Made by a program: the position numbers and the translations under genes. 64,000 nt of DNA from Coemansia sp. RSA 922. Lineage: Eukaryota > Kickxellomycota > Kickxellomycetes > Kickxellales > Kickxellaceae. Location: contig JANBQS010000016.1 in the NCBI GenBank assembly GCA_027577415.1, positions 1-64,000 of the forward strand, given 5' to 3'. This document shows, piece after piece, positions 25,664-36,530 of this stretch (positions are counted from its first letter, which is position 1; each line of letters begins with the position of its first letter). The notes under the pieces are model-generated. The model did not search any database. It was not told the origin of the DNA and saw only the letters and a list, made by a program, of their open reading frames with translations.

Positions 25664-27754
25664 TTACATGGCTATACTCCGACCCAGCACAGACTTTGAG
25701 AAGCGCGGGTTGACATGCAAGCAGTGGTAGGCGTTCTGCGCAGCGTTTTCATCCTCGACGGGGATCAAAGGCACAGTGCGTTTGAGCATTCTCACCCAAA
25801 TAGCGGCTGTCTCTTGTGTGAGGCGTCTGAATACCAGCATCTTCTCCGAGCCACTAGCCATCATGATCTGGACAGTCAGTCTCACCGTGCCGTTGAGCTC
25901 ATGTACTTGGCTGATCTGGCTAATAGCGCCTGTCGGGTACTGCTCACGAGCGCAGAGGCGAGTGAGCCTGCTTTTGGACTGACCGGGGCACTCGGACTCT
26001 GATATTGTGACGTCGACAGAGGATGTGAACCTGATGATGGGCGACGGCTTGTCGCGCAGGCTGACTAGGGACGCGTAGCTGCTGAGCAATTTGGTGGGCG
26101 GCGATATCAGCGGCGGCGAGTCGTTGGTGTTGATGGTCGGCAGCTGGAACTCCAAGTTAGTGCGAGCAGGAGTTGGACACTCGCTCTCGTCGGGAGTTGG
26201 GCTGCGCGTATGCAATGTGCTTGACGACACTGACGACCCTGAGCGGCGGCGGTCCTCTAGCTTGGTATGGATAGACGACGCCTTGATGGTCATATGGAGG
26301 GAGGACAGGGTGCGGCGGAACTTTGACGAGCGGCTGCTCTGCGCTGGGTCAACGGCCTTGCAGAGAACCAACGACCCTGTGAACAAATACGCCTCGAGCT
26401 CCTCATAATCCTTAGAGCTCTTGACCGAAACTCTGCCACTGGTCATTAACCGGCCCATGGCTTGTTCGGAAAGGTCGCCGGCGAGAGACGAGTCGATGCG
26501 ATCAAAGAAACTAGTGCAGTTGGCTTGATTCATTGCCTCGCGAGTTGTCTCATTGGCACGCGAGAGAATACGCTTGCTGTGACGCATTGCCCGGTACATT
26601 GATTTTATCACCAGTATACGCTTGTTCTTGTCCTCGAGCGACAAAGAGGAGCAGCTGTCGCAGAGTGCGTCGACGATGCTTTGGAACAATATCGGGTACT
26701 GCGCCAAGCGCTGGACAGGCCGCATAAACAAGGAGGTTACGTCAAAGACTGGATCTAGACCGCCGCAGTTAATTTGCTTGAGAATGGGCAGGGCGGCTGC
26801 GTACGCGCGTTGTGCGTGCTCGCGGCTGGCGCAAAAACTAGAGTACACGTCAAACTCTCCTAACAAGCCTTCGTAGATGGAGTCGAAGAACTGTTGGTCG
26901 ACTGGCATGCCCGCCAAGTACTGGACGCGCATGGAGAACTTGCTGTGGAGGGCGAGGAGCTGGTCGACGTGCCCGAAAATCACCACTGTGTCTATGTCAC
27001 TGCCGTCACAGTCTAGTTGGGCTCGTACACGTTTGGCGAATCCCGCTAGTTGCTCCAAATCTTGCATATAGGCTACTTCGGTTTGGGCCAACTCGGCAGC
27101 AAGCACTAGGTGGCGTGGGGCGCCGTGAGCCGCGCGAGCTGCCGGGTATATGCTGCGAGGTTTGATGTACCGCGGATCCGGAGATACCAATCTTCCACGC
27201 TCCTGCAGGATATCAATGATGCCCATGACTGTGACCAAGACCAGGTCAAACCCCACCCGCTCTCCCGGTCTACCGAGCACTTCGGATGGGGCCAATCCGG
27301 CATCCACACAGCCCCGCCAGAACAGCTCCGACTGGTGTTGCTGGTATCCGGGCTCGTCGACGCGCTCGTAGAGATTAATTGTGCTTACAAACGGGCTTTC
27401 TAACTCGTTCAGGAGTATGTTGAGCGTGTATCCGTGGTCAAACAGTGTCTTCAGGGGAACTGTTGGGTCTTTGTATTGGCTTGTGCTTCCGATGTTCTCG
27501 TCGATGAGGATGGGGTAGAGGTATGTGGAAATACTGGGGAGACGTAGTAGGCGCTCAATCATGTAGACGGCTCGGTCGTAGGGCGAAAGGTAGGCGCCGC
27601 GGCGAATCGACACGGCATGGGATGTGGAGTCGTCGATAGTGGATCCACCTAGTGCGCGTCGTCTGGGTCCAATACAGACGGGGAAACACTTGGCTGTAAA
27701 GCGGAGCGCCAAACTGGCCAGCCGGCCGTGGAAAACACCAGGAGTCGTGTTCAT
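25664..27754 (-). CDS. Cdc24-like Rho guanine nucleotide exchange factor
   Basis: A 696-aa protein. Residues about 50-180 resemble the Cdc24-type calponin homology segment (DRAVYMIERLLRLPSISTYL, DPTVPLKTLFDHGYTLNILL). A DH domain spans about 210-410 (LVLAAELAQTEVAYMQDLEQL, then VFDVTSLFMRPVQRLAQYPI, the conserved helix, and DKNKRILVIKSMYRAMRHSK). A PH domain follows (about 440-680), split by a ~150-residue Ser/Pro-rich insertion. It probably loads Cdc42 or another Rho GTPase with GTP at sites of polarised growth. No PB1 domain follows, unlike canonical Cdc24. Start ATG at 27754; an upstream exon is not excluded. Convergent with the STYX gene. Confidence 0.85.
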   Translation of the reverse strand: MNTTPGVFHGRLASLALRFTAKCFPVCIGPRRRALGGSTIDDSTSHAVSIRRGAYLSPYDRAVYMIERLLRLPSISTYLYPILIDENIGSTSQYKDPTVPLKTLFDHGYTLNILLNELESPFVSTINLYERVDEPGYQQHQSELFWRGCVDAGLAPSEVLGRPGERVGFDLVLVTVMGIIDILQERGRLVSPDPRYIKPRSIYPAARAAHGAPRHLVLAAELAQTEVAYMQDLEQLAGFAKRVRAQLDCDGSDIDTVVIFGHVDQLLALHSKFSMRVQYLAGMPVDQQFFDSIYEGLLGEFDVYSSFCASREHAQRAYAAALPILKQINCGGLDPVFDVTSLFMRPVQRLAQYPILFQSIVDALCDSCSSLSLEDKNKRILVIKSMYRAMRHSKRILSRANETTREAMNQANCTSFFDRIDSSLAGDLSEQAMGRLMTSGRVSVKSSKDYEELEAYLFTGSLVLCKAVDPAQSSRSSKFRRTLSSLHMTIKASSIHTKLEDRRRSGSSVSSSTLHTRSPTPDESECPTPARTNLEFQLPTINTNDSPPLISPPTKLLSSYASLVSLRDKPSPIIRFTSSVDVTISESECPGQSKSRLTRLCAREQYPTGAISQISQVHELNGTVRLTVQIMMASGSEKMLVFRRLTQETAAIWVRMLKRTVPLIPVEDENAAQNAYHCLHVNPRFSKSVLGRSIAM

Positions 27755-30080
27755 ATTAAGAATAAGATGGAGATATCAGGCAAGGTTAACAACCTTCTCT
27801 TGGGACAGTGGAGATCCTAATATGCTTATCCAAAAATGAATACAGAGCACAAGACATGTAACTAGGGAAAGAAAGAGAGAAATAGAACAAGAAAAAAAAA
27901 GAGCGCAGCAAGGGAGTGAGAGAAGGCGAGTAGACCACTACTTATACCGAGACCTTTCTTTCTCTCTCACTCACTGTGGCGGTCCAGAAAAAGACTGCGT
28001 GCGGGGGAGAGAGGGGGGGAAATGCGCCGCGTAATGAGTGTGAATGCGTCAACCACCTTTACTAGTTTGGGCAAGTGCCTCCCAATGCACAAGAGATGGG
28101 TGTTGGGAAACGGCCTGTGGATGGGGGGTGGGTTTTTGCGTGATAATCGGCTGTAAGGGATGTACGACAGCATGTCTTTTTTGGAATCACAAAATAAAAT
28201 GATTAGCTTGGTGCTCTGCACATGTAATTACGTGTGCTAATACGCGAAGACCTGCCTCTTGCTTTGTAATAGTAATGAACATGTCACATGCCACGTACAT
28301 GTTCTTTTTTTCTCTCCAGCAGATGGACCCTTGTTTTTTACACTCTACTAGTATTTTATGTTTGCATATTTACCGCGCTTCTTGCGGTCTATTAACTGGA
28401 CCAGGGGAGGGGACTGTGTGGACAATTGGACCAATTAGAAGCACCAGAAAGACATGCAGGTGCGTGGGGAAAGAGAGGCAAGGGCTTGTACATATCCCAG
28501 CAAGTCGATCGATAAATGTCAGATACGATCAGGCTCGCTAGTGGGGGGTGGACTGTGAGCTTATCCGACAGTGAGGGTGGATGAGTGTGGGGAACCAAGT
28601 TGCAATCAGGATTTTTTCTCTCAGGCAGTCTCTGTCAAGCAAGGGGGTGTCTGTCTCTGTCCATGTCTTTTTTCTTGTTTAGGGTGGTCGTCTCACAGTG
28701 CCCGTCCATTGGCTCGAAATTATGCTGTGGCTATATATGCAGATACAAGATGTGTTTTGAAAAGAAAAAAAACGCCGGCAGCATCATCGTGCATTTACAC
28801 AGCTTCCAGTATGTTATCCCTCTCTTTTATCAGGATGGTGGCGCTTGGCTATCCACACCTGGATCCCTCAACTTTCAGCTCTACAAACCCTATTTGGACC
28901 AAGTGCATGAAAAGGGGGGCTTGGATCTGCTGTTTTTTTCTCGAGCGCTTTTGGTGGCGGACTCACAAATACCAAACGCAATAGTGCTATATATAGGCTT
29001 GAGTATGCTGCAGCTTGCCAGCAAAAACGCGTGTCTGTGGATTAGCCCACTTTTGGATATTTGGCAGCGGCGAACAATCATGTCACTTGACCGCTTCCCG
29101 CTTGGTTCTGCCGCCATACGGCTAGATGCATAGGTGGTCAGCCACTTGTGTCTTTGAATTGCAAAAAAGAACGTTGGGTCTAGTTGCATCTAGTGTCCGA
29201 AGGGCCCATTGTCTTGCGCAAAATATAATATATGGCTGGCCAGTGGGACGGAAAAATCATGTACCAAATTAATGTGAGGTGCAGCTGGCTTCGGCTAGCA
29301 GACAAGTTAACACAAGCACATTGTAATTCCGACATTCAACACCAAGAACAAAGGCGTGCAATTTTTTTTATCCTGGTACTTGCTCTACCAAAGTGAGAAT
29401 CCCTGGAGCTAATTGAGTGAGACTAGTACTCCCAATTGGACAATACCACTTGGCGATGCTGGTTTGCAAAACGAAAAAAACTCAAGACTCCTTTTGTCGT
29501 ACTATTTCTTTCTTTATTGAGCATGTGCGCGTGCCAACCTGTTGTTGTGCCTGAGCGGGATTGCCACTTTAACATACACTTTTTTATTTTACATTTTCGC
29601 TTTGTGTGAGTTCATATTCCAGTCAGTCTATTTCGCTTATTTGAGCTATTGCTGCCTATTTGACTTTTTATTTAGTCCTAGTTTCTCCAGCTTATACGCC
29701 TTTTTTTTAGTCGCTGACATTCTTAATCTAGCATATAGGAGAGCCGAGCGCTAGCGTTTCGTTTGGCCTCGCCCTTTTACGGCTGCTGGCCCTATCTTCC
29801 CAGCAAATAACTTTTTTCTTCGCTCTTTCGTTCCTTTCGTGTCGTCTGTTATTTCTTTTTCCTTTTATCTTTCCCCCCTCTCTCGTTGCGTGTAAACCAC
29901 TATTGCTCTCTCGTATCTGGGTCTGCTGCTCTTGTTTATTTATTTCCTGCGACGGACGTCCCTTTTCCCTCCCCCAAACTATATTTGTTTCTTATTCTTC
30001 CGCTTTAAAGTTTTTTTTTTTTTTCCCACTATTTTCGCATTTGTTTAAGATTTGCAGACATTAACCAATTCGTGCTGTGA
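27755..30080. other. 2.3-kb gene-free stretch upstream of ATG4
   Basis: Promoter of the RhoGEF on the left, then long CT-rich and GT-rich DNA leading to the ATG4 leader, which is almost pure pyrimidine from about 29820. Contains an inverted repeat at 28277..28304. The largest open frame (plus, 28585..29133) has poor codon use, no domain and no promoter, so I do not call it. No tRNA or rRNA seen. Confidence 0.5.
28277..28304. repeat. 8-bp inverted repeat GAACATGT...ACATGTTC
   Basis: Perfect 8-bp arms with a 12-bp spacer, itself containing CACATG and CACGT. Could form a hairpin or bind a dimeric factor. It shares the ACATGT core with the palindrome at 758..771. Confidence 0.5.
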
Positions 30081-33000
30081 ATGTCTGCTAATTCACAGCA
30101 GCTGCCTCGAGGTCCTTGGGCGCATGAGCGAGGTCCGCTGCGGGAAAGTTCCAAGCGATACGAACCAGAGGCGCCAGCTCAGCAGCAACAGCAGGTACAA
30201 CATCCGTTTTTCCGTCAACAGGAGGTGGCCGACCAGCAGCGCTTTACACCAAATATGAACCGCCACTACCGTTCGGCCACTGTAGGCGGCGACGAGCCGC
30301 TGACGGTTGTAGTTCCCGAGGCTGTGTACAGACAGGGGTCGCCGCTAGCCAGAGGCCGGGCCAACCGACGCCGGAGTACGCTGCACAACATCCTCGAGCG
30401 CACACGTAAGAAGCAGGAGCAACAGCAGCAGTCCGATGCTAAGGCACTGGGCAGGAGTGAATCAACAACCGGTGGTAGCGCGTATGGCCGCACAATCAGT
30501 GCCGGGCCGTCGCCGGCATTGTCGCACACCACCATTGCGCATTCCCATGAGGCAGATACAGCGCCTGTGCGCACAGTACTCAAAGCCGAGCTTCAGTTCC
30601 GCCGGCCATCAACTCCAGTTGAAGTGGCTGAGCGGCCCAGCCGCTCTTCGCCATTGCAGAAGCGCACAGAACAAAGCTTACGAGTACTCTCGGCGTCGCC
30701 AAAGGGCAGCCGCGACAGCATCGACAAATTCAGCCCCAAAAGCCGCGGGTCGGCTGACCGGCTTGCTGCGTTGCAGCCAGCGGCGCTCAAGCGGTCCGCA
30801 CACAATCCGTTCCGCATTGAGCGCACGTACCGTGTTTCCGACCATAGCAAAAACAGCGACGCTGAAGATACGCAGCTGTCGGATAAGGACGCTGATGCAT
30901 CGCCGTCATCGTCGCCACTGACGAGTCTGTTCCCACTGCCGCCCGTCCAGATGCCGCCGCCGCCGCTGGACCTGCCGCCGCTGCCTCCGCAGCTTCAGAA
31001 GCAGCTTAAACAGCTGCCTCGTCTCTCTCCACCACGCAAGCTACCGCTGGGCAATGTGCCATCTCTGAGTCTGGGACTAACGGAGGCTCCATTGGTAGCG
31101 TCGCCATCTGCCAAGCCGCAGAGCGCCAACCGCCGCGTTGTGTCTGGGTCGATGCTTCTACGATCGCCGTCAAAGGCATCCTTCGCCGATTCGCAGCCTA
31201 GCCAAAACATGCATATAGTAAGTAACCGACTGTCAGTCCTTAAAAATTTTCCTATTCCAGATAGGATGATCAGCGCCGCCTCTCCCCATCTTTTGTAGCC
31301 ACTTGCTTTGCCCGCACTCTCCTGCCAAGTTCCTTTATAGAGCTCTACTTGGCCTCTAGAAATTGCCATTGTTTACTCTCCATGACGCCGAGCTAGGCTT
31401 CCTTGGTCAATTATTGCAAACAACCAGGCAGCTGGGTGGCGAATGCCTTTGTATTCTCTCATCTATCTCACGTGTGTGCTGATTTCCTGGTCCATTGTTG
31501 TGACGATCGCTACTAAATACTCGGCGTATCCCTCTTTTTTATTTATTTGTTTCTACAAACCCTGAAACACGCCATAGCTCGGCCCAAGTCCACCAGTGTC
31601 CGCAAAGGCTGGTAAGGGCCCGGCGACCGAAGTATTCCGGCGCGTAGGCTATTGGCTCTACAGCACAGCACCAGTTCAGTTTATTAAGCAGGCGATGGTC
31701 GAGGAGCGCAATGACAGTGTCACCGTGCTGTTCCCCACCGAAAAGTCGATCTGGATCTTGGGTGTCAGTTACCGCTTGAAGAAGAACACAAAGAACGTGA
31801 TTCTACCTGCAGCTATCGAGACCGATAGCACGCACCTGCAGATGGACAGCAGCCTGTTCTTGTCTCACCACCACCAGAAGCGCAGCATTAGTCCAAGTCG
31901 CACACAGCAATTGCGCAAGCCAGACGCTGCATCTCAGCGCCGCCCAGAGGAGGTTGGTAACCGCCGTCGTGCCAATACATCGGGCGTCATGCTCAACAAA
32001 AAGAAGCTCCAGGGCATTTCGCAGCTGCAAAACTATCCTGGACCGCCAGCCATTCCCGAGGTTAGTGGTGTTGCTGCCGCAGCCGCGCTTTCGTCCAAGC
32101 ATGGCACGCGTGCGCTGGCGCCAATTCCGTCGCAGGACCTTTTGCGGCCCAAGCCAGTTGGGCCCACGCCCATCAGCCCAATGCCATTCCCCGACGAGCC
32201 AGCAGTGCCAATCGACGCGGGTCGTCTGGGCCACGACACAGACCATGATCTGGATATTGACAGCGATACTATTGCCAGTGGCACGCGCCAGCCCATGTTT
32301 GCGCAAGCGCACTTGCAGCCCATGGAGCGGCCAAAGTCGAGTAAGATGAATCGTTTGCGCTCATGGGTTGCGCGCACTACTAACCCAATGCGTCGCAAGT
32401 CCGATGTGATGGGTGAAAGCCCGCTGTATGTGCAGCCCAACTCGTCCGCTAAGGATAACAGCACAGCCGCGGTTTCGACAGCGCCGCCCGCCGCTGCCAC
32501 CACAAGGAGCCGCCCTACGTCGCCTCAGCCTCAATCGCAGACTCAGACCCAGCCAGCATCGACGCGCGTGTCGAGTGAGACTCCTCGTCCTAGTGGCGGG
32601 CTAGGACTCGGCCTTAAAGGCGCTGCACGTAGTACCAGCTCTAATTCGATTGGTGGCGGGTCTGACTCCAGGTCTCTAGGTCTAGCACCACCGGGCGCGG
32701 GTAGCCGTCTGCGACGGAAGAGCAGAGAAACGCTGACAACGATATCGAGTAGTCTAAACCTTGCTGATGGCCAGCGCCGTAGCTGGTTTGACATCGATGT
32801 TGGCGCCCATGGCAACCTCCCACCAGTGCCCACTATCCCCGAATCAGCTACCCGCGACCACCACGGAGTGCCATCGACGCCGGCACCTGCCACTGCGAGC
32901 CTGATAGACCGGACCGCTCTGCCGAGACCCACCGCTGTCAACCCAGCAATACAGCGGCGACCACTCTCATCGCACTCGCACGCGCCCAGCCAGCGACGGA

Positions 33001-36000
33001 TTGTCAGTGGCCCTAGTCTTGTGCTTGGTCCAAGCCGACGCGAGGCTAATGTGCGTTCATTGGTCAGCGACTTTGCTTCTTGGGAGAGCCCGTCGGCTAG
33101 TATCATGATGTTCCAGCGCGAGTGGAAGCTGCCGTCATTCCAACAGCTGATCTCGGTGCAGTCGGCTACGGCCTGGGCCAAGGACAGCGGATGGTCCGTG
33201 ACTCTGTCCAGCGAGACGTTCTTTATGGCGTATATATTCTACAACTTGCCCAAGGAAGTGTCCCCCAACCATACCCACGTACCCGGAGAAAAGATTGTCG
33301 GAGACCGCTTGCTGCTGCGCATGCGTCTCGCCATGGAGGACTTTGAGGGCAAGGTTGTGGCCGGCGAAGCCTGGCGCGACGCGATTACCGCCATCATTTT
33401 GACCATCGACGCACGAGTTGCGCCAAAGTGTCCAGTAGCTATGACTAAGCGTAGCCTTAGCCAAACGTCGCTGGATATTGCCGAACCAGCATTGCAAGAC
33501 AGCATGTCGCCTGAGGATCATGTCAAGCGCATGAAGATGCTGGAAAGGCATCTGGCAAAGGTCACCGAGTCGTTTTCGCATCACTTCTGGCCTAGGCAGG
33601 ACGATATGCAACCCCTATTCAACACATTCCCTCGGCGTCGCACTGACGAGATCAACAGCATGGTCACTGTTGAGAAGAGACCCAACCGCCGCGCCCGAGG
33701 CTGGAGCATGATCCCTACGCTACTGACGTTCAAGTCGGATGAGGCAGAGGTTCCAGCTGTGCCGGAACTACCTGACTCGCCGACACTTAGCAGCTTTGCG
33801 CTCAAGCGCCATCTGTACCCAATGGGCTTGTCGATAGGCAGCGCTAACCGGGAGACCTCAATGAACTCAGGGCACGATCTGAGCCCCATTGGGTCTGTGA
33901 CCGATACACCCGAGTGTCAGTCGCAAGCAGTATCGCGTACGTCCTCGCCGGCGCCAGCATCGCCGCCAAAATCTCCGATATTGTCAGCTAGAAGTGTCTC
34001 GCCGGCACACGAGCGCTACTCGATGCATAGCCAGTTCTCTGGCCCCGCACCTATTACTGCTGCTCGCCCATTGAGTCCCGCTCACAAGCGCGGTGTGCTT
34101 GGACTGTACAATGGTAATAACGATGTCTCTACGCTTGCTGACGACCTTGGTCAGTCGCTTAGCATTATTCCGCGGCAGCCTCTGCAGTCAGCCTCAAGTC
34201 AGTCGTCCGGAGCGAGTTCCAGTTATAACATCAACAATCTTCCCGGCGCTTGTACGGTCCGGCAGCCACCGCCGATTGCAGCACTGTCTTCCGCTCACAA
34301 CAACAACAACAGTAGCGCTCGCCAGCGTAAGCGCAAGGCTGACGAAGCTGGCGTGGTGGGAAAGACCAAGGGCGGGTTTGAAGTCGTGTGGTCAGCTACC
34401 GATGCCATGTCGACCTCGTATGTGATGGTACCTGTGCCCAAGACTGTCACGCCAGAGTCGCCGACAAAGATGCACAAGCAACAAGAGCACCAGCGCAGCC
34501 GCCTCACGGCGATTGACGGCGACACGATTGGCAGCCACTCGCAGCCCAACCTGAAGCGCGTACTAGAGTCAATCACTCGCGAGATCAACCTGGACTCTTC
34601 GTATGTGCTGTTGCTTCCGCCACCGCCGCCTGTGGCTCTAGGCGACGACCAGGAAGACGATGACGACGACGAATTTGCGTACCTAACCACGATGGTGCTG
34701 CGGCGAGTAAAATCGGAGATTGTAATGCGTCGGACACTGCAAGAGTTTGAGCATGAGTACGGACTAGACAGGATTGCAGCCGATGACGGTGACTCGGACT
34801 CATTCCAGATGGTCGAGGCGAGCGACGACGCCAGTAGCCGCAACTCAGTGTACTTTAGCGCCGAAGACGATTCTTTGGTGGAGCATGAGACATGGTACAA
34901 GCGGCTATCGGCGACCTCGTCACAACACCATGTGCCCCTCACGCGGCATCACCGGCCACAAGCACACGCTGGGCATGAACACGATGCGGCGCCGTACAGG
35001 CCACACCCGCTGTCGCTGAACCAACTGACGCTGCTCGAATTCTTCCTTGATGGCATGCGGCGGTTCTACTTTACTTACCGCAAGGGCTTTCCGACCATTA
35101 CGCCCTCGTTCTACACGTCGGACATGGGCTGGGGATGCACGTACCGCACATGCCAGATGATGCTTGCCGAGTCGTTTGCACGAGTATTGCTCAACAGGTT
35201 CTGGGACCCGTTCCGGCTGAGTACTGCTGAGCGTGTTCGCCATGGGCGGATAATCGACTGGTTCCACGATGCCGACACGCCCAAGGCGTACTACTCGATC
35301 CACCGTATGGCTCGCACGGCGACTGAGATGGATAAGCGCATTGGCGACTGGCTGGGCCCATCGATTGCGGCTCACGTCATGAAGCGCCTGGCAAATAAGC
35401 ATCCGAGCTGCCCCCTGTCGATTCATGTCGCCATTGACCAGACAGTGTACGCCAGCGAGGTGCGCAAGCAGGGTCTGTCGTACCATGAGGAGGGCGCGGA
35501 GCGGCCAACTTGGCGTCCTCTGCTGCTGCTCGTGCCTGTGCGCCTGGGCTTGTCTCGCCTGAACCTCGGGTACATTCCCAAAATCAAGACGCTGTTCCAG
35601 ATCCCGCAGTCGGTAGGGCTTGTTGGAGGCAAGCCGTCGCGCTCGTTTTACTTTATTGGCCGGCAGGGCGACAACCTGTTCTACTTGGACCCACACGTCA
35701 CCCGCCAGCATATGCCGCGATCGGGCTCCCTAGGAGATGGTGGTGGCGATGAGGGCTCTGACTCTGACTCTGATTCGTCGGACTTTGAGATGTTTGGCAT
35801 CCCTGAGGTCGACGAGTACCACACCACACATATCTGCTCGATGCCCATCCACCGGCTTGACCCGTCCATGTTGCTGGGATTCCTGTTCAATACTGAGGCT
35901 GAGTGGGACACGTTTGTGATGGCGGCAACGGACAAGGAGTCGCAGCGCTCTATCTGCACTGGCTCGTCGCCGCTGTTTACCTTGCTCTCTGGAAGCAGCA

Positions 36001-36311
36001 TGATGACGCCGCAGTTTGAGTCCATAGTGCAGCCGATCCCTGGCCAGATCACCAAGGTTGCCGCCGTGCCCGATGCCTCTGTTGCTGCTGGGCGCATGTC
36101 GCCTCGTGTCAATTCGGACTCGCAGGTCAAGTCACCCCGCCAACAACAGCATATGCCTATGGCGTATTCGCCTATGGCTGCCCCGCCGCCACCACTAACG
36201 CGTATCCGGTCGGCCTCATCGCCAAGGTTTACTGTGGCTAGCTCAAGTGGCATCTCGCTCCCAGATGAAGGTGCCAAGTTTGGAGAGGACGACGAGTTTG
36301 AGATGCTTTGA
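30081..36311 (+). CDS. ATG4: Giant ATG4 autophagy cysteine protease (two exons, ~1,956 aa)
   Basis: Exons 30081..31217 and 31578..36311. The GTAAGT donor and TAG acceptor are both phase 0, so 379 disordered residues join the second frame (NMHI then LGPSPP). ATG4 cleaves Atg8 precursors and delipidates Atg8-PE. The first beta strand (FPTEKSIWILGVSYRL) is separated from the core by about 1,080 mostly disordered residues, with a folded-looking block at about 33055..33440. The core then runs FFLDGMRRFYFTYRKGFPTI, DMGWGCTYRTCQ (catalytic Cys codon 35136), GLVGGKPSRSFYFIG and YLDPHVTRQH (Asp 35688, His 35694). The C-terminus EDDEFEML (36285..36308) resembles the LIR at the end of human ATG4B. Typical ATG4 is 350-500 aa. 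If exon 1 belongs to another gene, the protein would start near 31693. Confidence 0.88.
31218..31577 (+). other. Probable intron of ATG4
   Basis: 360 nt, donor GTAAGT after an ATA codon at 31215..31217, acceptor CCATAG preceded by a T-rich tract. Both ends are phase 0 and the second-exon frame is open from the acceptor. The reading frame of exon 1 otherwise continues only to 31298. Confidence 0.75.
34674..34685 (+). other. Internal LIR-like motif FAYL in ATG4
   Basis: The codons for FAYL follow an unbroken acidic run (EDDDDDE). The pattern, aromatic-x-x-aliphatic after acidic residues, fits an Atg8-interacting motif within a disordered segment. Confidence 0.45.
36297..36308 (+). other. C-terminal LIR-like motif FEML of ATG4
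   Basis: The last four residues, FEML, follow EDDE and end the protein. Human ATG4B ends in a proven C-terminal LIR of the same type (FEIL). Confidence 0.6.
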
Positions 36312-36530
36312 AGCATGTTTGTGTGTGTGTTCCTATCCATTTCTTAACTTTAATTATAAACTAATATTTATTACCTGTCTTTTGATCCTGAGTGACTCAC
36401 CACATACTACTTGCGCGCACGTAGCTTCTCGTTTCTTGATATTTTTCTTCTCTTTACTCTTTTTTGGTTGCATTTTATATTTTTTTTGTTTACATTCTCT
36501 CTTGGCTGAATCTTCAGCTCAATTCACAAA

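Noticed and set aside
28585..29133. 182-codon plus-strand frame in the ATG4 upstream region
   Set aside because: No recognisable domain or promoter, unlikely composition, and lies in low-complexity DNA; random open frames of this length occur in AT/GC-balanced DNA.
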